A stretch of 64,000 nt of DNA from Candidatus Gastranaerophilales bacterium (GTDB lineage: Bacteria; Cyanobacteriota; Vampirovibrionia; Gastranaerophilales; Gastranaerophilaceae), in the NCBI GenBank assembly GCA_944325105.1, contig CALUYW010000006.1:32437-96436 (forward strand), in the 5' to 3' direction. The position numbers and the translations under genes were made by a program. Position 1 is the stretch's first letter; every line of letters starts with the position of its first letter. Of this stretch, positions 1 to 8,524 are shown piece after piece. The notes under the pieces are model-generated. The model was not told where the DNA came from. It did not search any database and worked only from the letters and a program-made list of their open reading frames with translations.

Positions 1-12
1 ACAATATGTTAA

Positions 13-301
13 TTGCAAACGCCAAGCTCGTCGCTTGTCGTTTTCACTCCGGTGTGGTTTTTGCGCCTGTGCAATCAAAGATTGCTTCTCTCGTTACGCT
101 TGCGCTCCACTCGAAACGGCGCTCATCGACAGTTGCAAACGCCAAGCTCGTCGCTTGTCGTTTTCACTCCGGTGTGATTTTTGCGCCTGTGCAATCAAAG
201 ATTGCTTCTCTCGTTACGCTTGCGCTCCACTCGAAACGGCGCTCATCGACAGTTGCAAACGCCAAGCTCGTCGCTTGTCGTTTTCACTCCGGTGTGGTTT
301 T
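13..301. repeat. 120-bp tandem repeat, about 2.4 copies
   Basis: Two complete 120-bp units (13-132 and 133-252) and a 49-bp third copy (253-301) follow head to tail. Copies 1 and 2 differ only at position 177 (A instead of G). The unit is visibly richer in G+C than its surroundings and contains a short hairpin, GCAATC-AAA-GATTGC. Because 120 is divisible by 3, reading frames stay open through all copies on both strands, which creates open frames of over 100 codons that I do not believe are genes: none has a recognisable domain. There are no spacers between units, so it is not a CRISPR array. The array may continue to the left of the window. Confidence 0.9.
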
Positions 302-475
302 ATTAAGTTTTGTTTCAAAAATAATTTATCGGGTGTTAGAAAATTACTTTTTGAATATAATGGTATGGCAAAATTAATTAGTACTTTTGGATTATTTTTT
401 TGCATGTAAGGACTTGAAAATATCTTTGTGCTAAGATTTTGTATGTATGGTAGTAAGTATTAAAGGATTTAAAAA
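302..475. other. AT-rich leader region before the phosphorylase-like gene
   Basis: No gene is supported here. A -10-like TATAAT lies at 356-361 without a good -35. A 14-codon frame (365-409) starts four bases after it, but nothing shows that it is translated. A ribosome binding site, AAAGGA, lies just before the ATG at 476. Confidence 0.45.
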
Positions 476-2173
476 ATGGCTTTACCAAATGTCGCATATT
501 TCTCAATGGAAATCGCCCTTGACCAATCATTAGCAACATATTCAGGTGGTTTGGGCTTTTTGGCAGGCGCTCACATGCAATCTGCAGGTTATCTGCAAAT
601 GCCTATGGTGGGTGTTACTATGTTATGGTCTTTCGGCTACTACGACCAACGTATCAATGAAAACGGCGAAGTTGAAGTAGCATACATTAGAAAGCACTAT
701 GACTTTTTAACAGATTTGAATGTATACACAACAGTTAAAGTTTTTGGTGAAGATGTTAAAGTTAAGGCTTACAGGGTTGAAGGTGACCTGTTTGGTTCAT
801 GCCCTGTTTATCTTCTAACAACTGATATTGACGGAAACTCTGAATGGGCAAGAAGAATTTCTCACAAACTTTATGACGGAGATGAAAAAATCCGTATCGC
901 TCAAGAAACAATTCTCGGTATCGGCGGTGTAAGAATTCTTCAAGAAGTCGGCTATCCTTTTGACGTAGTTCATATGAATGAAGGCCACGCTCTTCCTGCT
1001 GCATTTGAACTTTTAAGACAATTTAACGGTGACTTAAATGCGGTTAAGAAAAGAACAGTATTTACAACTCACACACCTGTTGCCGCAGGTAACGAAGTAC
1101 ACTGGGTAGATACACTAATGGAAGGCGGATTCTTCGCAGGCTGCCCGAGAGATAAAGCAATTGAACTCGGTGGAGAAAACTTCTCGCTAACGGTTGCTGC
1201 TCTTAGAATGTCAAGAGTTGCAAACGCAGTTTCTCAGCTTCACGGTCTTGTTGCTAACAAGATGTGGGATTGGGTTCAAGGCAGATGCCCCATCCGCGCT
1301 ATTACAAACGCTGTAAACCAACACTACTGGCAAGACCCCAGATTTGCTTCAGCAGAATCTTATCAAGAGTTGCTTGATGCTAAGAAAGAAATGAAAAAAG
1401 ACTTGTTCCAATACATTTCTGACACTCAAGGTAAGAGATTTGACCCCAATGTTCTTACAATTACTTGGGCAAGAAGATTTGCAGACTACAAACGTGCTTG
1501 GTTAATCTTAATGGATAAACCGCGTATCGAAAAACTTTTGAACGAAAACAAAGTTCAATTGATATTTGCAGGTAAGTTCCACCCGGATGATACAATGGGT
1601 AAAGAAATGTTCAACAAGATTTTAAAAGAATCTTACAACATGAAAAACGTAGTTGTACTTCCCGGTTATGAACTTGCACTTTCAGCAAGACTTAAAAAAG
1701 GTTCTGACATATGGTTAAATACACCTCTAAGACCTTTCGAGGCTTCAGGCACTTCAGGTATGTCAGCTAACTTAAACGGTGCACTTCACTTCTCAACTTA
1801 TGACGGTTGGACAGTTGAAGGTACTTTCCCCGGTATCAACGGTTACACTGTTGAATACCCCGGCTTGGATGATGATATTCCTTGGGAAGAACGTCACTGG
1901 AAAGACCATCAGTGCGTAATGAACACTCTTGAAAATGAAATTATTCCGACTTACTACAATAACCCTGACGAGTGGGCAAGACTTATGCGTCAAGCTAAAA
2001 GAACTGCAGAAGCTTACTTCAACTCTGACCGTATGGTTATTGAATACTATAACCGTGTATATAAACCAATTGCTCACGGTGGTTCTCAAGCAGGTCTTGA
2101 TGATGACCAAAGCGAAGCTAAAATTGCAGAAAATCCAAATCTTGACGCTTGGACATTCAGCAATATCAAGTAG
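476..2173 (+). CDS. GT35 alpha-glucan (glycogen) phosphorylase-like protein, PLP lysine replaced
   Basis: This 565-residue protein has the length and landmarks of the short bacterial/archaeal alpha-glucan phosphorylases, which release glucose-1-phosphate from glycogen or maltodextrin. The N-terminal YFSMEIAL...YSGGLGFLAG block (about 8-32), HMNEGHA (166-172), FTTHTPVAAGNE (196-207), WARRFADYKRA (331-341) and FAGKFHPDD (364-372) are all in place. In the motif EASGTSGMxxxxNGAL the lysine that normally holds pyridoxal phosphate is Ser430 here (codon 1763-1765). Without it, classical phosphorolysis is doubtful. It could be a non-phosphorolytic glucan-binding or transferase relative, or part of a variant subfamily. 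It has its own ribosome binding site and terminator, so it is probably a single-gene unit. The family assignment is secure; the activity is not. Confidence 0.85.
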   Translation: MALPNVAYFSMEIALDQSLATYSGGLGFLAGAHMQSAGYLQMPMVGVTMLWSFGYYDQRINENGEVEVAYIRKHYDFLTDLNVYTTVKVFGEDVKVKAYRVEGDLFGSCPVYLLTTDIDGNSEWARRISHKLYDGDEKIRIAQETILGIGGVRILQEVGYPFDVVHMNEGHALPAAFELLRQFNGDLNAVKKRTVFTTHTPVAAGNEVHWVDTLMEGGFFAGCPRDKAIELGGENFSLTVAALRMSRVANAVSQLHGLVANKMWDWVQGRCPIRAITNAVNQHYWQDPRFASAESYQELLDAKKEMKKDLFQYISDTQGKRFDPNVLTITWARRFADYKRAWLILMDKPRIEKLLNENKVQLIFAGKFHPDDTMGKEMFNKILKESYNMKNVVVLPGYELALSARLKKGSDIWLNTPLRPFEASGTSGMSANLNGALHFSTYDGWTVEGTFPGINGYTVEYPGLDDDIPWEERHWKDHQCVMNTLENEIIPTYYNNPDEWARLMRQAKRTAEAYFNSDRMVIEYYNRVYKPIAHGGSQAGLDDDQSEAKIAENPNLDAWTFSNIK

Positions 2174-2191
2174 GAATACAAATTTAATAAT

Positions 2192-2228
2192 AAACAGACA
2201 GTGTTGTTGCACTGTCTGTTTTATTTTT
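2192..2228 (+). terminator. Rho-independent terminator
   Basis: A perfect 12-bp stem (2192-2203 with 2210-2221) with a 6-nt loop runs into a T-rich tract, 18 bases after the phosphorylase-like gene stops. Confidence 0.9.
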
Positions 2229-2271
2229 GTGATAAAATTTTTTTATAATTACTTTAATCAGGAGAGATAAA

Positions 2272-3765
2272 ATGGAATCTACCCAAACAAATAACAGCAC
2301 TATCTCAAGTATTCGAGAGAACAGGATACAAAAGCTTAATGACCTCACGGATAAAGGTATTAATCCGTACCCTTATTCATACGATAAAAATATTTCAGCT
2401 GCAGAATTGCAAAAAAAATACGCTGATTTGCCCGCAGGAGAAGAGACAAACGACTCCTATAATGTTGCAGGCAGGATTATGGCAATTCGTAACACAGGCA
2501 TGTTTATAGACCTTATGGACCCGTCAGGCAAAATACAGATTTTCTCTCACAAAGAAAATCTTGACCCTGATAAACTTGCAATAGTAAAAATGCTCGATGT
2601 CGGCGATATTGTTGGTTTTTCAGGTGATGTGCGCCGTACACCAAGGGGCGAATTGAGTATAAAAGCGCGTGATGTAAAACTTTTATCAAAAGCACTTTTG
2701 CCTTTGCCTGAAAAATTTCACGGTTTAACAGATGTAGAAATTCGCTATCGTCAGCGCTATGTAGATATGATTATGAATCCTGAAGTGCGCGATACTTTCA
2801 GAAAACGCTCTTTAATTATTCAAAAAATCAGAGAATACCTCTGCAACCAAGGATTTTTAGAGGTTGAAACTCCTATGCTCCATGCTCAAGCAGGCGGTGC
2901 GTCTGCCAGACCTTTTGAAACATATCACAATGCTCTTGATATGCATATGGTTTTAAGAATTGCTCCCGAGCTTCACTTAAAAAGACTCCTTGTTGGCGGT
3001 GTGAGCGAAAAGATATTTGAGATGAATCGTAACTTTAGAAATGAAGGTATTGATACGCGTCATAACCCTGAGTTTACAATGATTGAGCTATATCAGGCTT
3101 ATGTTGATTATAATGATATGATGGTTCTTTTAGAAAATATGGTTTCAACTGTTGCTCAAGAAGTTTTGGGTACTATGGTTATTGAATATCAGGGTCAAAA
3201 AATTGACCTTACTCCTCCGTGGGATAGAAAAACCATGCTTGGTGCTATAAAAGAATTTACAGGCATTGATTTTAATGAATATTTAACAGTTGATGAAGCC
3301 GCTGCTCAAGCTAAAAAGCTCGGTATTGAGGTAGAAGAAAATGACAGCTGGGGTAAAATCCTGGATAAGATTTTTGAAGAAAGAGTTGAGCCCAAACTTG
3401 TTCAACCTACTCATATTCTTGATTATCCTCGAGATATATCTCCTCTTGCAAAAGTTCACAGAGATAATCCAAGGCTTACGGAGCGTTTTGAAACCCGTGT
3501 TAACGGTTGGGAAATTTCAAATGCGTTCTCTGAACTTACTGACCCGATTGACCAGCGTAACCGCTTTGAAGCACAAGCGAGAGAAAAGGCAATGGGAGAT
3601 GAAGAAGCTTGCGGTATAGATGAAGACTTTATCTGTGCGCTTGAACATGGCATGCCTCCTGCGGGCGGTATGGGTATAGGTATAGACAGACTCGTGATGC
3701 TCCTTACGGACTCGCCATCAATTCGTGATGTAATTGCATTTCCTACAATGCGTCCAAGAGGATAA
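2272..3765 (+). CDS. lysS: Lysyl-tRNA synthetase, class II
   Basis: Charges tRNA-Lys with lysine in the cytoplasm. The 497-residue length is normal for bacterial LysRS. An N-terminal OB-fold anticodon-binding domain (about 60-165) precedes the class II catalytic core, with motif 2 (NRNFRNEGIDTRHNPEF, about 260-275) and motif 3 (GMGIGIDRLVMLL, near 465-477). The ATG at 2272 follows a good AGGAG ribosome binding site, and a -10-like TATAAT lies at 2244-2249. The gene is flanked by terminators on both sides and is therefore probably monocistronic. Confidence 0.97.
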   Translation: MESTQTNNSTISSIRENRIQKLNDLTDKGINPYPYSYDKNISAAELQKKYADLPAGEETNDSYNVAGRIMAIRNTGMFIDLMDPSGKIQIFSHKENLDPDKLAIVKMLDVGDIVGFSGDVRRTPRGELSIKARDVKLLSKALLPLPEKFHGLTDVEIRYRQRYVDMIMNPEVRDTFRKRSLIIQKIREYLCNQGFLEVETPMLHAQAGGASARPFETYHNALDMHMVLRIAPELHLKRLLVGGVSEKIFEMNRNFRNEGIDTRHNPEFTMIELYQAYVDYNDMMVLLENMVSTVAQEVLGTMVIEYQGQKIDLTPPWDRKTMLGAIKEFTGIDFNEYLTVDEAAAQAKKLGIEVEENDSWGKILDKIFEERVEPKLVQPTHILDYPRDISPLAKVHRDNPRLTERFETRVNGWEISNAFSELTDPIDQRNRFEAQAREKAMGDEEACGIDEDFICALEHGMPPAGGMGIGIDRLVMLLTDSPSIRDVIAFPTMRPRG

Positions 3766-3786
3766 GCAATATTAAAAAAACTTAAC

Positions 3787-3825
3787 AATTGCGGTTAATT
3801 TTTTGCATTAACCGCAATTTTTTTG
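3787..3825 (+). terminator. Rho-independent terminator after lysS
   Basis: A 13-bp perfect stem (3787-3799 with 3807-3819), containing TTGCGGTTAA on its 5' arm, is followed by a run of seven T. Confidence 0.9.
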
Positions 3826-3868
3826 CTTGAATGTTTTTATACTGACAGTTACAAGGTTAGGTAAATTT

Positions 3869-5113
3869 ATGACTCAAATTTCTCCTCTTACAGGCAGTGC
3901 CTATAATATGTTTAAAATGCCCCCCGAACAGAGAACTAATAAGGCAATGCGAGAGCCCAAGCAACTTCTCAATGAAGATGGCAATAAAGAAGTTATGCAA
4001 ACTACACCTGTGAAAAAAAGTTCAAAAAAGGCATTAGTTGGTGGTTTGGTTGCCGCTGCAGCGATTATTGCGGGTGTTGCTTATGGTGTTAAGTCAGGAA
4101 AGATAAATGCCGAGTCTATAAAAACTAAAATTCCTTTCTTTGGCAAAAAATACAAAGAAAAATTGGCTGCAAAAGAAGCTGAAGAAGCGGCAAGAAAAGC
4201 AGCCGAAGAAGCTGCAAAAAATATGAAAAAAACTGATGCCAACTTTTTTACGACTGTTTTTGGTCTTGGTTTAATTGCAAAGGGCTTTGCAAAGCATATG
4301 GCTTCTAAAGGTGCAGGTGATGAAACCGATATGGTAAAACTTGCGTATGAAAAAGAGCAGTATATGAAAGAAGTTGAACTCCCCCTTGTACTTGATGAAT
4401 CGGCTTCATATAAAGAAAATTATTCACAAAAGATACTTTCTGCAATTGAAAAATTGCAAATTCCCACCCAGTATATGAAAGCTAAGTACGACTCTGCTTT
4501 AGCACTTTATCCGACTCTTGTGAAAGAGAATTCTGTTGAAACTTGGCCTAACACTGATGTAAGAAAATCGCAAATTGTTAATAACGAATTAACAGGTACT
4601 CTTACTCACTATACTTTTGATAAAAAAGGTTTAGTCCGTGAAAAGGTAGTATATGTAAATGATTATCCGATTCAGATAGAATCATACAGAGATGATAAAC
4701 TGGTTGCCAAAGCGAGATTTGCAAAAAAAGAAGGTGTAAAAGACCCTTACATGTCCCATTTATTCAAACACAATCCTTTAACCGGTAAAATTTCAGGTAC
4801 ACTTGTATATAATGAGAATGGTGAAGTAACTAGTTATCTTGCGAGAGATACAGAAGGCAGGTTGAATAAAATATTTAATATAGACCCTGAAACAACGAAT
4901 ATCAAGTCAGTTTGCCTATCAGATGACGAAGGTAAAAAATGCACAAGAAAATATTTTTACGATGAGTCGGGTAATATTAAAGAAGCGTACTTTGCCAAAA
5001 CAAAAGATATGCCAAAACATGTCTATGAATTTGAAAGCGGTGTTGCTACGGCCGTGAGATTTTATAACAATGACTCATCTGACGTGTCGGTTAGAGTCCC
5101 TTTTGAGGTTTAA
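3869..5113 (+). CDS. Hypothetical membrane-anchored protein
   Basis: I recognise no family for this 414-residue protein. The frame extends upstream to 3827, but the ATG at 3869 has an AAGG-type ribosome binding site and is the better start. A short N-terminal segment precedes one Ala/Gly-rich transmembrane stretch (about 55-74). Next comes a highly charged Ala/Glu/Lys helix (about 100-120), probably a coiled coil, and then a second weakly hydrophobic stretch. The C-terminal half has Tyr/Asp/Gly-rich strands (such as YNENGEV and FYDESGNIKEAYF) resembling beta-repeats of MORN or antidote-like type. The gene converges on the Xer gene with one base between their stops and no terminator visible. 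It is probably an envelope-associated lineage-specific protein; the function is unknown. Confidence 0.75.
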   Translation: MTQISPLTGSAYNMFKMPPEQRTNKAMREPKQLLNEDGNKEVMQTTPVKKSSKKALVGGLVAAAAIIAGVAYGVKSGKINAESIKTKIPFFGKKYKEKLAAKEAEEAARKAAEEAAKNMKKTDANFFTTVFGLGLIAKGFAKHMASKGAGDETDMVKLAYEKEQYMKEVELPLVLDESASYKENYSQKILSAIEKLQIPTQYMKAKYDSALALYPTLVKENSVETWPNTDVRKSQIVNNELTGTLTHYTFDKKGLVREKVVYVNDYPIQIESYRDDKLVAKARFAKKEGVKDPYMSHLFKHNPLTGKISGTLVYNENGEVTSYLARDTEGRLNKIFNIDPETTNIKSVCLSDDEGKKCTRKYFYDESGNIKEAYFAKTKDMPKHVYEFESGVATAVRFYNNDSSDVSVRVPFEV

Positions 5114-5114
5114 A

Positions 5115-5996
5115 CTAACCGTTATTTATGGCAAAATAAACTTCCCTTAGACGCTTTTTGCTTATGTGTGTATAAAGTTGTGTTGTAACAATGCTGGAGT
5201 GTCCAAGGAGCTCCTGTACCACCCTTAGGTCTGCTCCGTTTTCAAGAAGGTGTGTTGCAAAAGAGTGCCTTATGGTGTGAGGGGATATATCTTTTTCGAT
5301 TTTTTTGCCAAGATTGTGAATGAATTTATAAACATACTGGCGAGTAATTTTTGACCCATTGGGTTTTAAAAAAACATATTTTTCATACTTTCTCCCGCAA
5401 GAAGAGTTAATGAGAGTTACCTCCCTTTCTTTAAGGTAGTTTTTAAGAGCGTTTTTTGCTTTAGAGCCAAATGGGATAATGCGCTCTTTTGAGCCTTTGC
5501 CCATGGTTTTTATTATTCCTGTTTTAAGGTCAGTGTTTTTTATCTCGAGATTAACAAGCTCAGATACTCTTAATCCGGTTGCATAAAAAAGTTCAAAAAG
5601 CGCTTTTTCCATAGTGTTTAGGTGGCTTGCAAGGAGTTTTTCTATTTCTTTTATACTTATTACTTTTGGTAATTTTTTACTTACTTTTGGAGAATTTAGC
5701 GCAAGGGCGGGGTTTTTTACAATTTCTTCATTTAGACAAAGGTATCTGAAAAAGCCTTTTATGGAGGCGATTTTTCTTACAATGCTTGTGGGGTTTATCC
5801 CTTCTTTTGCCAGATATCTGTTATAAGAACTAAGGTGTGTACGTCTGACTTCTTTTATGTCTTCAACGCCCATAGTGTTTTTTAAATATTCAAAAAAAGC
5901 AAAAATGTCCCTTCTGTACGCTTCAATTGTGTTTTCACTCAAAGCGCGCTCAACTTCAAGGTAGTTTAGATAGTTTGATATTAGCCCTATAATCAT
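5115..5996 (-). CDS. Tyrosine recombinase, XerC/XerD family
   Basis: Likely resolves chromosome dimers at dif together with FtsK. The protein has 293 residues, typical of Xer recombinases and shorter than phage integrases. A SAM-like core-binding domain (about 5-88) precedes the catalytic domain. All active-site residues are visible: Arg143 (ATGLRVSEL), Lys167 (GKGSKER), His240 and Arg243 (HTIRHSFATHLL), His266 (LGHSS) and nucleophile Tyr276. XerC and XerD cannot be told apart here, and some lineages use a single Xer. It lies downstream of ftsZ on the same strand, but a strong terminator separates them. No ribosome binding site is obvious before the ATG. Confidence 0.92.
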   Translation of the reverse strand: MIIGLISNYLNYLEVERALSENTIEAYRRDIFAFFEYLKNTMGVEDIKEVRRTHLSSYNRYLAKEGINPTSIVRKIASIKGFFRYLCLNEEIVKNPALALNSPKVSKKLPKVISIKEIEKLLASHLNTMEKALFELFYATGLRVSELVNLEIKNTDLKTGIIKTMGKGSKERIIPFGSKAKNALKNYLKEREVTLINSSCGRKYEKYVFLKPNGSKITRQYVYKFIHNLGKKIEKDISPHTIRHSFATHLLENGADLRVVQELLGHSSIVTTQLYTHISKKRLREVYFAINNG

Positions 5997-6017
5997 TTTT
6001 TAATTTTATCATTTAGC

Positions 6018-6053
6018 AAAAAACAGCACCTCCTTTTAATTAAGGAGGTGCTG
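6018..6053 (-). terminator. Rho-independent terminator of ftsZ
   Basis: On the minus strand, CAGCACCTCCTT pairs perfectly with AAGGAGGTGCTG over a 6-nt loop and is followed by six T. It lies 19 bases beyond the ftsZ stop. Confidence 0.93.
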
Positions 6054-6072
6054 AAATTATTATTTTAACAGA

Positions 6073-7263
6073 TTACAGTCTGTTTTTAGGGTTTAAGAAT
6101 TCAGGTATATCAAGCAGGCTGCTTGCTGTTGCTTCGTGATTTTGGTTTTCATTTGCACCTGTGCTTGGAGTTGAATTTCCTAAATTACCAAATGATAAAG
6201 CGCCTGCTCCATTACCGCCAAAGAAACTTGCAGCTGAGAGTTTAAGGTCGTCTTTAGCAGTTACCGTATCGCCATTTTTAAGTTCAAAACCTGTAGCGAT
6301 AATTGTAATCATAATTTCGCCTTGGATTCTATCGTCAATTACAGAACCAAAGATTACTTCAGCGTCGTCTGAAACGGCATCGTGAATTACACTTGCAGCT
6401 TCGTTTACTTCATGAAGCGTCATATCAGGGCCGCCTGTTACGTTCATTATGATACCTGTTGCACCATTGATTGAAGTTTCAAGTAACTTAGAATTAATTG
6501 CAAGTTTGGCAGCTTCCATTGCTCTGCCTTCGCCTGATGATTTACCGATACCCATAAGTGCCGAGCCGGATGATTGCATAATTGTTTTAACATCGGCAAA
6601 GTCTACGTTGATTAAGCCGGGAACGGTAATGATATCTGAAATACCTTGAACACCGCAGAGAAGAACTTCATCTACCACGCTGAATGCATCTCTCATTGTT
6701 GTTCTGCGTTCAACTACTTCTATTAATTTGTCATTGGGGATAACAATTAGTGCGTCTACATTTTCTTTTAATTTTTCTAAACCTTGAAGGGCTTGTGTCA
6801 TACGACGTTTGCCTTCAAATTGGAAAGGTTTTGTTACAACACCGATTGTAAGTGCGCCAAGCTCTTTAGCAATTTTTGCAACAACCGGAGCTGCACCTGT
6901 ACCTGTACCGCCGCCCATACCGGCTGTTACAAAGACCATATCAGAACCATCAAGTGCCACAAGTAAATCTTCTCTTGATTCTTCCGCAGCTTTTTCACCG
7001 ATTGACGGGTTGCCGCCTGCACCAAGTCCTGAAGTAAGTTTTGCACCGAGTTGAATTTTCTTTGACGCTGCAGACATTTCAAGAACCTGAGCATCAGTGT
7101 TCATTGCCCAAAACTCTACTCCTGATAAACCTGCTTTTATCATTCGGTTGACAGCATTTCCGCCGCCGCCGCCTACACCGATTACCTTTATGTTAGCCTG
7201 TGAAGAATATCTGCTGTACTCAGAAGCTTGTCTGTCATAACTGTCTAATTTGAACTTTTCCAC
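6073..7263 (-). CDS. ftsZ: Cell division protein FtsZ
   Basis: Tubulin-like GTPase that polymerises at midcell into the Z ring and recruits the division machinery. The 396-residue protein has the glycine-rich nucleotide loop [14 protein letters not shown] (28-41), the tubulin signature GGGTGTG (117-123) and the T7-loop region. After a variable Gly/Ser/Asn linker it ends with [10 protein letters not shown], the conserved tail that binds partners such as FtsA or SepF. The start is GTG at 7263 with a GGGGG ribosome binding site nine bases upstream. About 20 residues precede the first beta strand, as in many FtsZ proteins. No ftsA or mur genes are next to it, so it lies outside the usual dcw cluster. 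Confidence 0.98.
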   Translation of the reverse strand: MEKFKLDSYDRQASEYSRYSSQANIKVIGVGGGGGNAVNRMIKAGLSGVEFWAMNTDAQVLEMSAASKKIQLGAKLTSGLGAGGNPSIGEKAAEESREDLLVALDGSDMVFVTAGMGGGTGTGAAPVVAKIAKELGALTIGVVTKPFQFEGKRRMTQALQGLEKLKENVDALIVIPNDKLIEVVERRTTMRDAFSVVDEVLLCGVQGISDIITVPGLINVDFADVKTIMQSSGSALMGIGKSSGEGRAMEAAKLAINSKLLETSINGATGIIMNVTGGPDMTLHEVNEAASVIHDAVSDDAEVIFGSVIDDRIQGEIMITIIATGFELKNGDTVTAKDDLKLSAASFFGGNGAGALSFGNLGNSTPSTGANENQNHEATASSLLDIPEFLNPKNRL

Positions 7264-7475
7264 TTAAATGGCCCCCATTTTTTTCTTTATTTAATTTTAC
7301 TATATTTTAAAAGCGTTTATATGTAAAGCTTTCCTGATGAAATTATCCTCTAATGTTAACATAAATTCAATTAAACTTTACAGAATTTAATTTTTTACCC
7401 TTTTATGGTTGTAGAAAAAATTATTTAGATTTTTCTTAATATTTTGAAATATTTTTAAATTAAAATTTTTTGTCA

Positions 7476-7481
7476 TATAAT
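7476..7481 (+). promoter_or_regulatory. -10 element immediately upstream of the GDP-fucose synthase start
   Basis: A perfect TATAAT ends seven bases before the ATG at 7489. The -35 is weak and no Shine-Dalgarno sequence is present. Transcription would begin at or next to the start codon. Confidence 0.6.
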
Positions 7482-7488
7482 CTGAGCT

Positions 7489-8424
7489 ATGGAAAAGAAA
7501 ATTTTTGTCGCAGGGCACAGGGGATTAGTTGGCGGAGCAATTTTAAGAGAGCTCCAAAAAAAAGGTTATAAAAATTTTGCTCTGAGAACTCATAGTGAAT
7601 TGGATTTAACCGATACAAAAGCTGTTGATGAGTTTTTCAGTAAAGAAAAACCCGACTGGGTATTTTTAGCAGCTGCAAAAGTCGGCGGAATATACGCCAA
7701 TAATACCTACCCCGTTGATTTTTTACTTGAAAATTTAAAAATCCAAAACAATATTTTTGAAAGTTCTTTTAAATATAATGTTAAAAAATTTATGTTTCTG
7801 GGGTCATCCTGTATTTACCCAAAAAATGCTCCTCAGCCTATTAAAGAGGAGTATTTGTTGTCTTCAAAACTTGAACCCACAAACGAGCCTTACGCTCTTG
7901 CAAAAATATGCGGTATAAAGCTTGCAAATGCTTATAATCGTCAATATTCCACTAACTACATAAGCGTTATGCCTTGCAATTTGTACGGCATAGGGGATAA
8001 TTACCACCCTGAAAATGCTCATGTTGTACCAATGCTTATAAGAAGATTTCATGAAGCAAAAATAAGAGGGGATAAAACAGTCACCGCCTGGGGAACGGGC
8101 ACACCTTTAAGGGAATTTTTATTTTCAGATGATTTAGCAAGCGCTTGTGTTTATCTTATGGAAAATAAAAACGCAGATGAGATAGGCGAGTTTATAAACA
8201 TAGGTTCGGGCAAGGAAAAAAGCATTAAAGAAATTGTTGAGCTTGTCAAAAAAACTGTAGGCTTTGAGGGTGAAATTATTTGGGATACAACAAAACCAGA
8301 CGGTACACCAAGAAAACTCATGGATGTATCAAGGATAAATTCTCTTGGCTGGAGCAGCAAAGTTGAGCTTGGAGAAGGTTTAAAAATTGCTTATGCTGAT
8401 TTTTTAGCCCGTTACGGCGCTTAG
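7489..8424 (+). CDS. fcl: GDP-L-fucose synthase (epimerase/reductase)
   Basis: Converts GDP-4-keto-6-deoxy-D-mannose to GDP-L-fucose with NADPH, supplying fucose for surface glycans. It is a 311-residue short-chain dehydrogenase of the extended type. The Rossmann motif is GHRGLVG (9-15), the catalytic Ser sits in LGSSCIYP (about 105-112), and the Tyr-x3-Lys pair lies in [10 protein letters not shown] (near 134-143). The partner GDP-mannose dehydratase (gmd) is not adjacent, so the substrate is made elsewhere. The gene stands alone between the divergent ftsZ and glnA, which has its own promoter. The mRNA may be leaderless. Confidence 0.95.
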   Translation: MEKKIFVAGHRGLVGGAILRELQKKGYKNFALRTHSELDLTDTKAVDEFFSKEKPDWVFLAAAKVGGIYANNTYPVDFLLENLKIQNNIFESSFKYNVKKFMFLGSSCIYPKNAPQPIKEEYLLSSKLEPTNEPYALAKICGIKLANAYNRQYSTNYISVMPCNLYGIGDNYHPENAHVVPMLIRRFHEAKIRGDKTVTAWGTGTPLREFLFSDDLASACVYLMENKNADEIGEFINIGSGKEKSIKEIVELVKKTVGFEGEIIWDTTKPDGTPRKLMDVSRINSLGWSSKVELGEGLKIAYADFLARYGA

Positions 8425-8447
8425 GTATAAAGATTTTATAAACCCCT

Positions 8448-8476
8448 TTGACTAATTGTATAAAAAAGTGGATAAT
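8448..8476 (+). promoter_or_regulatory. Sigma70-type promoter of glnA
   Basis: A TTGACT -35 (8448-8453) and a GATAAT -10 (8471-8476) are separated by 17 bp. Transcription would start near 8483, giving a leader of about 40 nt that contains the ribosome binding site for the ATG at 8525. No room remains for a glutamine riboswitch. Confidence 0.75.
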
Positions 8477-8524
8477 AAGCTCATTAATTATTTAGAAGCA
8501 GTTAGATTTAAGGAGAGCAAGCCG

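Noticed and set aside
13..301. CRISPR array
   Set aside because: The 120-bp units are directly adjacent and near-identical; there are no variable spacers and no cas genes.
6..409. Open frames over 100 codons through the tandem repeats, on both strands
   Set aside because: They arise because the repeat period is a multiple of three. No domain, ribosome binding site or start context supports them.
365..409. 14-codon peptide before the phosphorylase-like gene
   Set aside because: It follows a -10 element closely but has no conserved features and could occur by chance in AT-rich sequence.
8456..8524. Longer glnA starting at TTG 8456
   Set aside because: The promoter lies inside this extension, and the ATG at 8525 has a good ribosome binding site and the family's usual length.
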